A stretch of 64,000 bases of DNA, taken from NCBI RefSeq assembly GCF_031085175.1, contig NZ_JAVHUY010000014.1, positions 1-64,000 on the forward strand, in the 5' to 3' direction. A model generated the notes under the pieces. It was given only the letters and a program-made list of their open reading frames with translations, searched no databases and had not been told where the DNA came from. Origin of the DNA: Phytohabitans maris (GTDB taxonomy: Bacteria; Actinomycetota; Actinomycetes; Mycobacteriales; Micromonosporaceae). The position numbers and the translations under genes are program-made. Numbering within the stretch: the first letter of the stretch is position 1; the number at the start of each line of letters is the position of its first letter. Positions 26,260 to 33,447 of this stretch are shown here, piece by piece.

Positions 26260-27213
26260 ATGGTCGTCGTGAAAGCTCGTGGTCCCGCCGCCGTCCTCGC
26301 CGGTATGCTCGCCGCCGCGCCCGCGTCGGCGTCCGCGCCACCGATCGCCTGGCATCCGTGCGCCGACGACCTGCCGGGCGTGCCGGTCGATCCGGCCGTC
26401 GGCTGCGCCACGCTGACGCTGCCGGTCGACTGGGCCGAGCCGCGCGGCGCCACGTTCGAGCTGTCGGTGGCCCGCCGGCCGGCCCGCAAGCCGGCGCAGC
26501 GGGTGGGCAAGCTGGTCTTCGGCCCGGGCGGCCCCGGCGACTCGGGGGTGGAACGGGTCCGCCGCGGCGACCGGTTCAGCGACGAGCTGCTCGACCGGTT
26601 CGACATCGTCAGCTTCGACCCGCGCGGGGTCGCCCGCAGCGCCGCCCCGCGCTGCGCCCCCGACCCGACCGTGCCGCCCCCGCCCAAGCTGCTGACCAGC
26701 CAGGCCGACTTCGACGCCACGGTCGCCTAAAACCGGGCGCTCTGGGCGGCCTGCCGCCCGACCAGCCCGGTCTTCGACCACGCCGACACCCTCAGCACCG
26801 TGTACGACCTGGACGCGCTGCGCCGGGCCCTCGGCGAGCGGCGCCTGACGTTCCACGGCAGCTCGTACGGCACGCTGCTCGGCGCGCAGTACGCCGAACG
26901 CTTCCCCGGCCGGGTGCGGGCCGTCGTGCTGGAAGGCGTCTTCGACCACAGCCTCGGCGTGCGCCCGTTCGTCCGCACCCAGGCGGCGACGCTGCAGGAC
27001 TCCTTCGACGAGTTCGTCGCCTGGTGCGACCGCGCGACCGACTGCGTCCTGCACGGCGCAGTCGGTCCAGGAGGCGCCGGTCGCCGTGCTGTCGCCGGAG
27101 CCCGCCGGCCGTCCGGCGCGCGGTGGGCCGCGAACGCGACCGATGGTGGCGCGGACGTTACGCATGGGTGCCCTCGCGCGTTGAGCGAGCGGGGACCTGG
27201 AGGTGAGCGGTGA
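26260..27213 (+). pseudogene. Broken S33-family alpha/beta hydrolase (tripeptidyl aminopeptidase-like)
   Basis: The N-terminal part is a signal peptide (about 25 residues) and the start of a secreted S33 peptidase: CATLTLPVDWAEPRGATFEL, VFGPGGPGDSG (oxyanion region), FDIVSFDPRGVARSA. An in-frame TAA at 26728-26730 interrupts it. Reading through in the same frame continues the family (NRALWAACRPT, LDALRRALGERRLTFHGSSYGTLLG with the Ser nucleophile, RVRAVVLEGVFDHSLGVRPF). Homology stops near DCVLHGA at about 27060, so the last roughly 200 residues with the Asp and His of the triad are gone. After that the frame only runs into the next gene. Two independent lesions make a functional product unlikely. 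The start may be ATG 26260 or GTG 26269. Confidence 0.85.
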
Positions 27214-27572
27214 GGGGACACCGTGCGCATGGCGCGCTGGCCGCCGAGGTCGTGGCGGCCCTCGGGGCCGCGCAGGCACCACTCAGCCCGACCGAGGTGC
27301 AGGCGGCACTGGGGTCGGAGCAGGGCGAAGAGAAGGTGCGCGCGACGCTTGTGCGGCTGTGGGAGATGGGGGTGGTGGCCCGCCGGCCCGAGGAGGGGCG
27401 GGGCCACGTGTACTGGCCGATGCGGGACGCGGCGGCCGATGCCGCGAGTCGCATGCGGTCCGCGCTGGCGGCGCGCAGGCCCAGACGGGCGGCGCTGCGC
27501 CAGTTCGTGGCGGGGCTGAGGGTGGCCGACGTCGAGGTGCTGCGGGCGTTGCTGGTCCGGTCGGGGCCATGA
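27210..27572 (+). CDS. BlaI/MecI/CopY-family transcriptional regulator
   Basis: A 120-aa winged-helix repressor of the BlaI type (PF03965). Helices at LAAEVVAALGAAQAPLSPTE and the recognition part EEKVRATLVRLWEMGVV are followed by the wing RRPEEGRGHVYW and a short dimerisation helix. GTG at 27210 has GGAGG 6 nt upstream. The stop overlaps the start of an M56-type membrane peptidase (ATGA), the usual partner, which in bla/mec systems cleaves the repressor. No beta-lactamase gene is near; the regulated gene may be elsewhere. Confidence 0.9.
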   Translation: MRGHRAHGALAAEVVAALGAAQAPLSPTEVQAALGSEQGEEKVRATLVRLWEMGVVARRPEEGRGHVYWPMRDAAADAASRMRSALAARRPRRAALRQFVAGLRVADVEVLRALLVRSGP

Positions 27573-28402
27573 GCCTCGCCGTGCCGCTGCCCGTCGCGCT
27601 GTCGCTGCTGCTGTCGATACTGGCGCCCCGGGCGGTGCGGCGCACGGCGCCCGCGGCCGCCGCCCGCGGCCTGATGGTCGCGGCGGTGGTGACGTCCGGC
27701 GCGTACGCGGTCTGCCTGCTGATGCTCGCCTCCACGCTGGTCGAGGACCTGCTGCCGCTGTCTACTGAGGACAGTGGCGCCGGCCCGCTCGCCGCGGTCG
27801 CCGCGGTGCTGCTGGCCTGGGGGCTGTGGCGGCTGGCCGGCGACCTGACCGTGCGCCGGGCCATGCGCCGCCGCCTGCGCGGCGTCGGGCGCCCGCGCGG
27901 CGGCGGCCTGGTCGTGGCCGAGTGGGACGAGCCGCACGCGTTCGCCGTGCCCGGCCGGCCGGGCCACGTCCTGGTCACCACCGGCATGCTGCGGGCGCTG
28001 GACGCGGGCGAGCGGCGGGCGATGCTCGCCCACGAACGCGCCCACCTGGCCCGCCACCACGACCGGCTGGTGTCCTGGGCGGCGGCCGCCGCGGCGGTCG
28101 ACCCGTTCCTGGCGCCGGTCCGCGAGGAGGTCGCCCACCAGGCCGAACGGTGGGCCGACGAGGAGGCCGCCGTCGTGGTCGGCGACCGCGCCCTGGTCGC
28201 CCGCGCCCTCGCCCGCGCCGCGCTCGCGGGCCGGCGGCCGCCGCCGGCGCCCTCCGGCTCGGGCGGGTCCGGCGTGGTCCATCGGGTACGGGCGCTGGGT
28301 CACCCCGCCCCGGACGGTGAGCGGGGGCTCGTGCTCCTGCTCACGCTCGCCGCGGTCGCGCTGGCCGAGGTCGCCGTCGTCGCGGTCGCCTGGCTGGCCT
28401 GA
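27569..28402 (+). CDS. M56/M48-type membrane metallopeptidase (BlaR1-like, no sensor domain)
   Basis: A 277-aa membrane protein. Spans are predicted near residues 3-17, 33-55 and 72-90, then a cytosolic zinc peptidase loop with the HExxH-type motif LAHERAHLARHHD and downstream Glu in HQAERWADEEAA. A last span is at the C-terminus (LVLLLTLAAVALAEVAVVAV). The extracellular penicillin-binding sensor domain of BlaR1/MecR1 is absent, so it cannot be a classical beta-lactam receptor. ATG at 27569 overlaps the blaI-like stop. Confidence 0.88.
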   Translation: MSLAVPLPVALSLLLSILAPRAVRRTAPAAAARGLMVAAVVTSGAYAVCLLMLASTLVEDLLPLSTEDSGAGPLAAVAAVLLAWGLWRLAGDLTVRRAMRRRLRGVGRPRGGGLVVAEWDEPHAFAVPGRPGHVLVTTGMLRALDAGERRAMLAHERAHLARHHDRLVSWAAAAAAVDPFLAPVREEVAHQAERWADEEAAVVVGDRALVARALARAALAGRRPPPAPSGSGGSGVVHRVRALGHPAPDGERGLVLLLTLAAVALAEVAVVAVAWLA

Positions 28403-28826
28403 CCCGTGCGGGAAAGGCCGGGCACGGCCGTGCGGGACTGTCCACTGGGGACGGAAATTGATCTTCTCGCACCGGCTGTGCGACGGCTCAGCCGAGCGAT
28501 GGTCCAGGATGGAGCCGAGGTTGACCAGGGGGGAGTGGATGGGCGTGCACGAGGACGAACCGGACGACGACGGCGAGGTCGAGGCGTTCCCGTTTCGGCT
28601 GGGTCCACCCAACCGGGGCCGGCACCGGGATCCGATGCCGCAGGCGCACGGGCTCGGGCGGCACCGCACCGTCACGGCGCGGCACGAGGGCCGCGGCGGC
28701 AACGACCGGGGCTGAGCCTGGCCGGGCGGCCGGAAAATCGTCCGGAACCCATGCCCGGCGGCGGCCGACTACCTCCATGTCGTACCCGCGGCGGCGTCCG
28801 GGCCGCCCGAGAGACCTGGAGCCCCC
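28403..28826 (+). other. 424-nt interval with one possible small gene
   Basis: Between the M56 gene and the PepSY membrane gene. It holds a possible 58-codon reading frame (28539-28715, listed separately) and no other clear element. GGAG at 28818-28821 is the ribosome binding site of the next gene. Confidence 0.6.
28539..28715 (+). CDS. Small hypothetical protein, acidic N-terminus, basic C-terminus
   Basis: A 58-aa frame beginning MGVHEDEPDDDGEVEAFPFR and ending in His/Arg/Gly-rich sequence. GGGGGGAG lies just upstream of ATG 28539; an in-frame ATG at 28509 is an alternative. It has no recognised domain, membrane span or signal. High-GC DNA yields chance frames of this size, so the call rests on the ribosome binding site and on being in a gap between co-oriented genes. 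Confidence 0.4.
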   Translation: MGVHEDEPDDDGEVEAFPFRLGPPNRGRHRDPMPQAHGLGRHRTVTARHEGRGGNDRG

Positions 28827-30257
28827 GTGTCCGTCACCACCCGCCCGCTGCCCGCGGCCGGCACCGCCGCCCCGCGCGAGCGCCGGTCGCTCGGCCCGCT
28901 CGTGCTGCGGCTGCACTTCTACGCCGGCGTGCTCGTGGCGCCGTTCCTGGTCGTCGCCGCGCTGACCGGCCTCGCGTTCGTCTTCTCGCCGCAGCTGGAC
29001 CGCCTCGTCTACGCCCACGAGCTGAGCGCCGACCCGGGCGCCGGTCCGCCCCGCCCGCTGGCCGAGCAGGTGGCCGCCGCGCGTACCGCCCACCCCGGCG
29101 GTGACCTCGCCTCGGTCTTCCCGCCGGTCGAGGCGACCGATACGACCCGGGTGGTCTTCTCCCTGCCGGAGCTGGGGGAGAAGCAGCACACCGTGTACGT
29201 GGACCCGTACACGAACGAGGTCCGCGGCACCCTCACCACCTGGTTCGGCGAGACGCCGCTGATGACCTGGCTGGACGACCTGCACCGCAACCTGCACCTG
29301 GGCGTGGTGGGGCGGCACTACTCGGAGGTCGCGGCGAGCTGGCTGTGGGTCGTCGTCCTGGGTGGACTGTGGCTGTGGCTGCGTCGACAGTGGACCGGCC
29401 GGCGCCGCCTGCGCCGTACCGTGCTGCCCGACCTGGCCGCCGGCGTCGGCGTACGCCGCACGAGGAGCTGGCACGCCGCGACCGGTGTCTGGCTCGCGGT
29501 CGGCCTGCTCGCCCTCTCCGCGACCGGCCTGACCTGGTCCCGGTACGCCGGCGGCAACTTCGATGTGCTCCAGGAGGGCCTGAACGCGCACAGCCCCGCC
29601 CTGGAGACCGCGCTGCCCGGCGGCGCGGCCGAGGGCGGCGGGCACCACGCCGACCCGGTCGCCGGTGGCGGCGGCGCCGATCCGTCCCATGTGGACCGGG
29701 TGACGATCGCCGCCCGGCGGGCCGGACTGACCGGTGTCGTCGAGGTCACGTTCCCGGCCGAGCCGGGCGCCGCGTGGGTGGTCGCCCAGGACGACCCGAG
29801 CTGGCCGACCGGGTGGGACCGGGCCGCAATCGACCCGGCCACCGGTGCGGTCGTGGCGCGCAGCGACTTCGCCGACTGGCCGCTGCTCGCCCAGCTCGCC
29901 AAGCTGGGCGTCGCCTTCCACATGGGATTCCTCTTCGGCCTTCTCAACCAGCTGCTGCTGGCCGCCCTGGCGATCGGACTGCTCTGCGTGATCGTCTGGG
30001 GGTACCGGATGTGGTGGCAGCGCCGCCCGACCCGCGCCGACCGCGCCGCGCTCCTCGGCACCCCACCGGCTCGCGGCGCCTGGCGCCGGACCCACCCGGC
30101 CGCCGCGGTCGCGGCGCTGCTGGTGGCGGTCGCGGTGGGCTGGGCGCTGCCGATGCTCGGCGTCACGCTCGCCGCGTTCCTGCTGGTCGACCTGATCCTC
30201 GGCGCGGCCCGGCGGCGGCGCGCGGGCCGCGCGGTCCCGACCTCCCCACCTCTGTGA
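28827..30257 (+). CDS. PepSY-domain transmembrane protein (PiuB/iron-uptake-type)
   Basis: A 476-aa membrane protein of the PepSY_TM family (PF03929), linked elsewhere to iron uptake and siderophore reduction. The order is: span 1 near residues 30-52 with LHFYAGVLVAPFLVVAALTG, a PepSY domain (KQHTVYVDPYTNEVRGTLTT), the motif WLDDLHRNLHLG, span 2 (ASWLWVVVLGGLWLWLRR), SWHAATGVWLAVGLLALSAT as span 3, a His/Gly-rich loop (GGAAEGGGHHAD), a second PepSY-like segment, then FHMGFLFGLLNQLLLAALAI and further spans. The many membrane His residues suggest heme or metal binding. GTG at 28827 with GGAG 5 nt upstream. The TGA stop (30255-30257) lies inside repeat A4. Confidence 0.88.
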   Translation: MSVTTRPLPAAGTAAPRERRSLGPLVLRLHFYAGVLVAPFLVVAALTGLAFVFSPQLDRLVYAHELSADPGAGPPRPLAEQVAAARTAHPGGDLASVFPPVEATDTTRVVFSLPELGEKQHTVYVDPYTNEVRGTLTTWFGETPLMTWLDDLHRNLHLGVVGRHYSEVAASWLWVVVLGGLWLWLRRQWTGRRRLRRTVLPDLAAGVGVRRTRSWHAATGVWLAVGLLALSATGLTWSRYAGGNFDVLQEGLNAHSPALETALPGGAAEGGGHHADPVAGGGGADPSHVDRVTIAARRAGLTGVVEVTFPAEPGAAWVVAQDDPSWPTGWDRAAIDPATGAVVARSDFADWPLLAQLAKLGVAFHMGFLFGLLNQLLLAALAIGLLCVIVWGYRMWWQRRPTRADRAALLGTPPARGAWRRTHPAAAVAALLVAVAVGWALPMLGVTLAAFLLVDLILGAARRRRAGRAVPTSPPL

Positions 30258-30307
30258 TCGAAGCTCCCGGCAAGTCGTTAGAAAGACTTGACGGGAGCGT
30301 CGATCAC
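30254..30307. repeat. 54-nt palindromic intergenic repeat, family A copy 4
   Basis: Same 54-nt palindrome, centre TTAGAA. Its first bases GTGATC provide the TGA stop of the PepSY gene. The right arm has one change (GGGAGCGTCGATCAC instead of GGGAGCTTCGATCAC). Confidence 0.95.
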
Positions 30308-30387
30308 GGCCCGGCACCGGCCCCCCCGCCCCGCCGACCCACCCCCTGCCCGGCCCCCCCCACCACGGCCCGTCACCGTCCGCCGGC

Positions 30388-31362
30388 TCAGCCGGGCGGC
30401 CGCGGGTGGAGGCCGGCGCGCAGGAACGCGCCGGCCTGCGCGACCGCGGCCCGGGCGGCCGGCGTGTCGTGCAGCGCGTTGAGCATGACGAAGTCGTGGA
30501 TGATCCCGCCGTACCGCACCGCCGTCGTGGGGACGCCCGCCGCTCTCAGCTTCGCCGCGTACGCCTCGCCCTCGTCGCGCAGCACGTCCGCCTCGGCGGT
30601 GACGACCAGGGCCGGCGGCAGGTCGCGCAGCTGGTCCAGGGTGGCCCGCAGCGGCGAGGCGGTGACCTGGGCGCGCTCGGCCTCGTCGGTCGTGTACTGG
30701 TCCCAGAACCAGCGCATCCCCTCCAGCGTCAGGAAGTAGCCCTCGGCGAAGCGCCGGTACGACTCGGTGTCGAAGGACGCGTCGGTGACCGGGTAGAAGA
30801 GCACCTGGCGCACGAACGACACGTCGCCGCGCTCCTTGGCCAGCAGGGTCAGCGCGGCGGACATGTTGCCGCCGACCGAGTCGCCGGCGACCGCCAGGCG
30901 GGACGGGTCGAGCCCGGCGGCGGCACCCTCGCGGGCCACCCAGGCGGCCACCGCGTAGCACTGTTCGAGGGCCACCGGGTAGCGGGCCTCGGGGGAGCGG
31001 TCGTACTCGGGGAAGACGACCGCGGCGTGCGCGCCGACCGCGAGGTCGCGGACCAGCCGGTCGTGGGTGTGCGCGTTGCCGAAGACCCAGCCGGCGCCGT
31101 GCGCGTACAGGATGACCGGCAGCGTCCCCGCGGCGCCGGCCGGCCGGACCACGCGGACCCGGACCTGGCCGGTCGGTCCACCCTCCACAGTGGTCCACTC
31201 GTCGTTCACGTCGGGTTTGGCGATCGGGCTGTCCTGCACCTCGTCGACGGCCTTGCGCCCCTCGGCGGGTGGCAGCTGGTACAGGAACGGCGGGCTGGCG
31301 GTCGCCTCGGCGAACGCCAGCGCGGCCGGCTCGAGCGACAGCTGGTGCGGGTTGGCGGGCAT
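30388..31362 (-). CDS. HSL-type alpha/beta hydrolase (esterase/lipase)
   Basis: A 324-aa alpha/beta hydrolase fold-3 enzyme (hormone-sensitive-lipase group). The oxyanion motif is YAHGAGWVFG, a variant of HGGG in which the second Gly is Ala. The nucleophile Ser is in VAGDSVGGNMSAAL (near residue 168), Asp in VVTAEADVLRDEGEAYA and His in GGIIHDFVML. ATG at 31362 with GGAGG 6 nt upstream. It is the second gene of a two-esterase operon (17-nt gap), divergent from an AraC regulator. Acts on short-chain esters or a drug-like ester; substrate unknown. Confidence 0.9.
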   Translation of the reverse strand: MPANPHQLSLEPAALAFAEATASPPFLYQLPPAEGRKAVDEVQDSPIAKPDVNDEWTTVEGGPTGQVRVRVVRPAGAAGTLPVILYAHGAGWVFGNAHTHDRLVRDLAVGAHAAVVFPEYDRSPEARYPVALEQCYAVAAWVAREGAAAGLDPSRLAVAGDSVGGNMSAALTLLAKERGDVSFVRQVLFYPVTDASFDTESYRRFAEGYFLTLEGMRWFWDQYTTDEAERAQVTASPLRATLDQLRDLPPALVVTAEADVLRDEGEAYAAKLRAAGVPTTAVRYGGIIHDFVMLNALHDTPAARAAVAQAGAFLRAGLHPRPPG

Positions 31363-31379
31363 GGCGGTACCTCCGGGGG

Positions 31380-32222
31380 TCAGCTCGGCAGGTGGGTCCG
31401 GACGAAGGTGAGCGCGGTCGTGGCCACCTCCGGCCAGCCGTCGTCGATGGTCAGCGAGTGGCCGCGGTCGGGGATCTCGACGATCTCGGTGACGCCGGGG
31501 TTGCGCTCCTGCCGCTTGAACGCCGCGTGCGTGACCGACCAGGGGATGGTGTGGTCCTTCTCGCCGGAGATCAGCAGCAGCGGCCCGCGCTCCGGGTTCT
31601 TGCTGTCCACCCGCACCTCGGTGAACGGGTTGAGGTTGGCCGCCACCGCCTGGAAGATCGGCACACCGGCCGCGGCGACGTGGAACTCCTCGTACAGCCG
31701 CTTCGCCTCCGGCTCGCCCAGCGCGTTCGCCCAGCCGTAGGTGAACTGCTCGAAGGTGAGCGTGACCGCCCGGTTGATGTTGGCGGGGTTGGCCAGCACC
31801 GCCGCCGACGACCGGATCGACGAGGGCGGCACGGGCAGTACCCCGCGGAACGGCGCCGGGTCGATCGCCACGGTCACCGCCGCCGCCCCCTCCCCGGCGA
31901 TCTTCTGGGCGATGAGCCCGCCGAACGAGTGCCCGACCACCGCCGGCTTGGCGGTCAGCCGGCCGATCGCGTCCAGGTAGTGGTCGGTGACCTGCCGCAC
32001 CATCTTGTGCGCGAACACGTCCGGGTCGCGCCGCGCCTCGGCCACCGTCTCCGGGTCGTCCGGCCAGCCCGGGGCGATCGTGGCCAGGCCCTCGCTCTCG
32101 TACATCCGGCGCCAGCGGTCCCAGCTGCTGGAGAGCAGCCAGAGGCCGTGTACGAACACGACCGGGGTCCGGCCGGAGGAGTTGGCCGACTCGATCTCGT
32201 CGAGCTCGCGCGCGGTGAGCAT
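31380..32222 (-). CDS. Alpha/beta hydrolase
   Basis: A 280-aa alpha/beta hydrolase: VVFVHGLWLLSSSWDRW (oxyanion), nucleophile Ser in AVVGHSFGGLIAQKIAG (near residue 98), Asp region LLLISGEKDHTIPW, and His in EIPDRGHSLTIDDGW. GGAGGG precedes ATG 32222. First gene of the two-hydrolase operon, 147 nt from the divergent AraC gene. The pattern (two esterases plus AraC) resembles inducible ester-detoxifying units, but no substrate can be assigned. Confidence 0.9.
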   Translation of the reverse strand: MLTARELDEIESANSSGRTPVVFVHGLWLLSSSWDRWRRMYESEGLATIAPGWPDDPETVAEARRDPDVFAHKMVRQVTDHYLDAIGRLTAKPAVVGHSFGGLIAQKIAGEGAAAVTVAIDPAPFRGVLPVPPSSIRSSAAVLANPANINRAVTLTFEQFTYGWANALGEPEAKRLYEEFHVAAAGVPIFQAVAANLNPFTEVRVDSKNPERGPLLLISGEKDHTIPWSVTHAAFKRQERNPGVTEIVEIPDRGHSLTIDDGWPEVATTALTFVRTHLPS

Positions 32223-32369
32223 GGTCCCTCCCTGGTTCTGGTGACAACCGGGGACGCTAGGCGGGGCCGGTGGCCGCGGTCATGTACGGGCGTGCACAGA
32301 AGCTGGTCCAGCCCGCATCGCTCGGCCGACCGATTGTCGCGGCGCGGGGCCGCGTGGGAGCGTGCTCGC

Positions 32370-33380
32370 ATGACGTCCCGCCAGCTGGCGACCGCCATCA
32401 GCACCGCCGGACTGCCCCCGCCGCACCGCGCCGAGGCGGTCCGTTCCCTGGTCTGGGAGTCGGTCGTCAAGGTCGAGATCGACCACCACGAGCCGCCCGA
32501 GCGGATCGCCGTCGACCTGCGCCTGGGCAGCCTCGGATCGCTGGGCGTCTGCGCGGTGCGGGCCACCTCCACGACCGTGCGCCGCACCGCGCGGCTGGCC
32601 CGCCGCGACGACGACCCGCCGATCTTCCTCGGGCTGCAGATGTCCGGCACCAGCATGGTCGTCCAGGACGGGCGAGAGGCGGTGCTGCACCCCGGCGACT
32701 TCGCGCTCTACGACACCGCCGGGGCGTACAGCCTGCTCTTCGGCGGCGGCATGGACGCGGTCTTCTTCCGCATCCCGCGCGCCACGCTGGGGCTGACCGC
32801 CCGCCAGCTGCACGACGTGACGGCGGTCGCGCTCGGCTCCGCCAGCGCGGTGGCCGAGCTGACCTCCGCGTACCTGACCCGGCTGGCCGTCACCGAGGCG
32901 CTGCCCTACGGCCGGCACGGCGTGCTGGTCGCCGAGCCCACGATAGACCTGGTCTGCGCCAGCGTCGCCGCCCACCTGGACGACCCGGACCTGCGTGGCG
33001 CGGCGGCGGCCAGCACGCTCCCGTTTCAGATCATGAGCTTTCTCCGCGCGCACCTGGCCGACCCGGAGCTGAGCCCGGCGACCGTCGCCGCCGCGCACCA
33101 CATCTCGGTCCGGTACCTCTACCAGATCCTGGCCCGCTGCGGCGTGCGCTTCGGCGAGTGGGTGCGCCAGGCCCGACTGGAGGGCGCCCGCAAGGACCTC
33201 GCCCGCCCGGCCTACCGGTCCCTGACCATCGCGTCGGTCGGCCGCCGCTGGGGCTTCACCGACTCCAGCCACTTCAGCAAGGCATTCAAGCAGGAGTACG
33301 GCATGTCGCCGCGGGCTTGGCGCGAAGCCACCTTCAGTCTATCGGTCGCACAACCCCCTCCGAATCGCCCCGAATGCTGA
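32370..33380 (+). CDS. AraC-family transcriptional regulator (AraC-binding-like domain)
   Basis: A 336-aa regulator. The N-terminal domain resembles the AraC_binding_2 (PF14525) group, with GLQMSGTSMVVQDGREAVLH and LHPGDFALYDTAGAY. The C-terminal double HTH is at about 230-325 (LSPATVAAAHHISVRYLYQI; ASVGRRWGFTDSSHFSKAFK; YGMSPRAWR). ATG at 32370; a ribosome site is weak (GGGAG, 10 nt upstream). It is divergent from the two hydrolase genes and probably activates them. Confidence 0.9.
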   Translation: MTSRQLATAISTAGLPPPHRAEAVRSLVWESVVKVEIDHHEPPERIAVDLRLGSLGSLGVCAVRATSTTVRRTARLARRDDDPPIFLGLQMSGTSMVVQDGREAVLHPGDFALYDTAGAYSLLFGGGMDAVFFRIPRATLGLTARQLHDVTAVALGSASAVAELTSAYLTRLAVTEALPYGRHGVLVAEPTIDLVCASVAAHLDDPDLRGAAAASTLPFQIMSFLRAHLADPELSPATVAAAHHISVRYLYQILARCGVRFGEWVRQARLEGARKDLARPAYRSLTIASVGRRWGFTDSSHFSKAFKQEYGMSPRAWREATFSLSVAQPPPNRPEC

Positions 33381-33447
33381 TTTCTCGGCCCTGACCTGGG
33401 CATACGCTCGCCGGGACGCCAATCGCGCAGGGACCCGGGGGAGCACT

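Noticed and set aside
27569-28402. Beta-lactam receptor BlaR1
   Set aside because: The protein lacks the extracellular penicillin-binding sensor domain and no beta-lactamase is near; only the M56-type membrane peptidase part is present.
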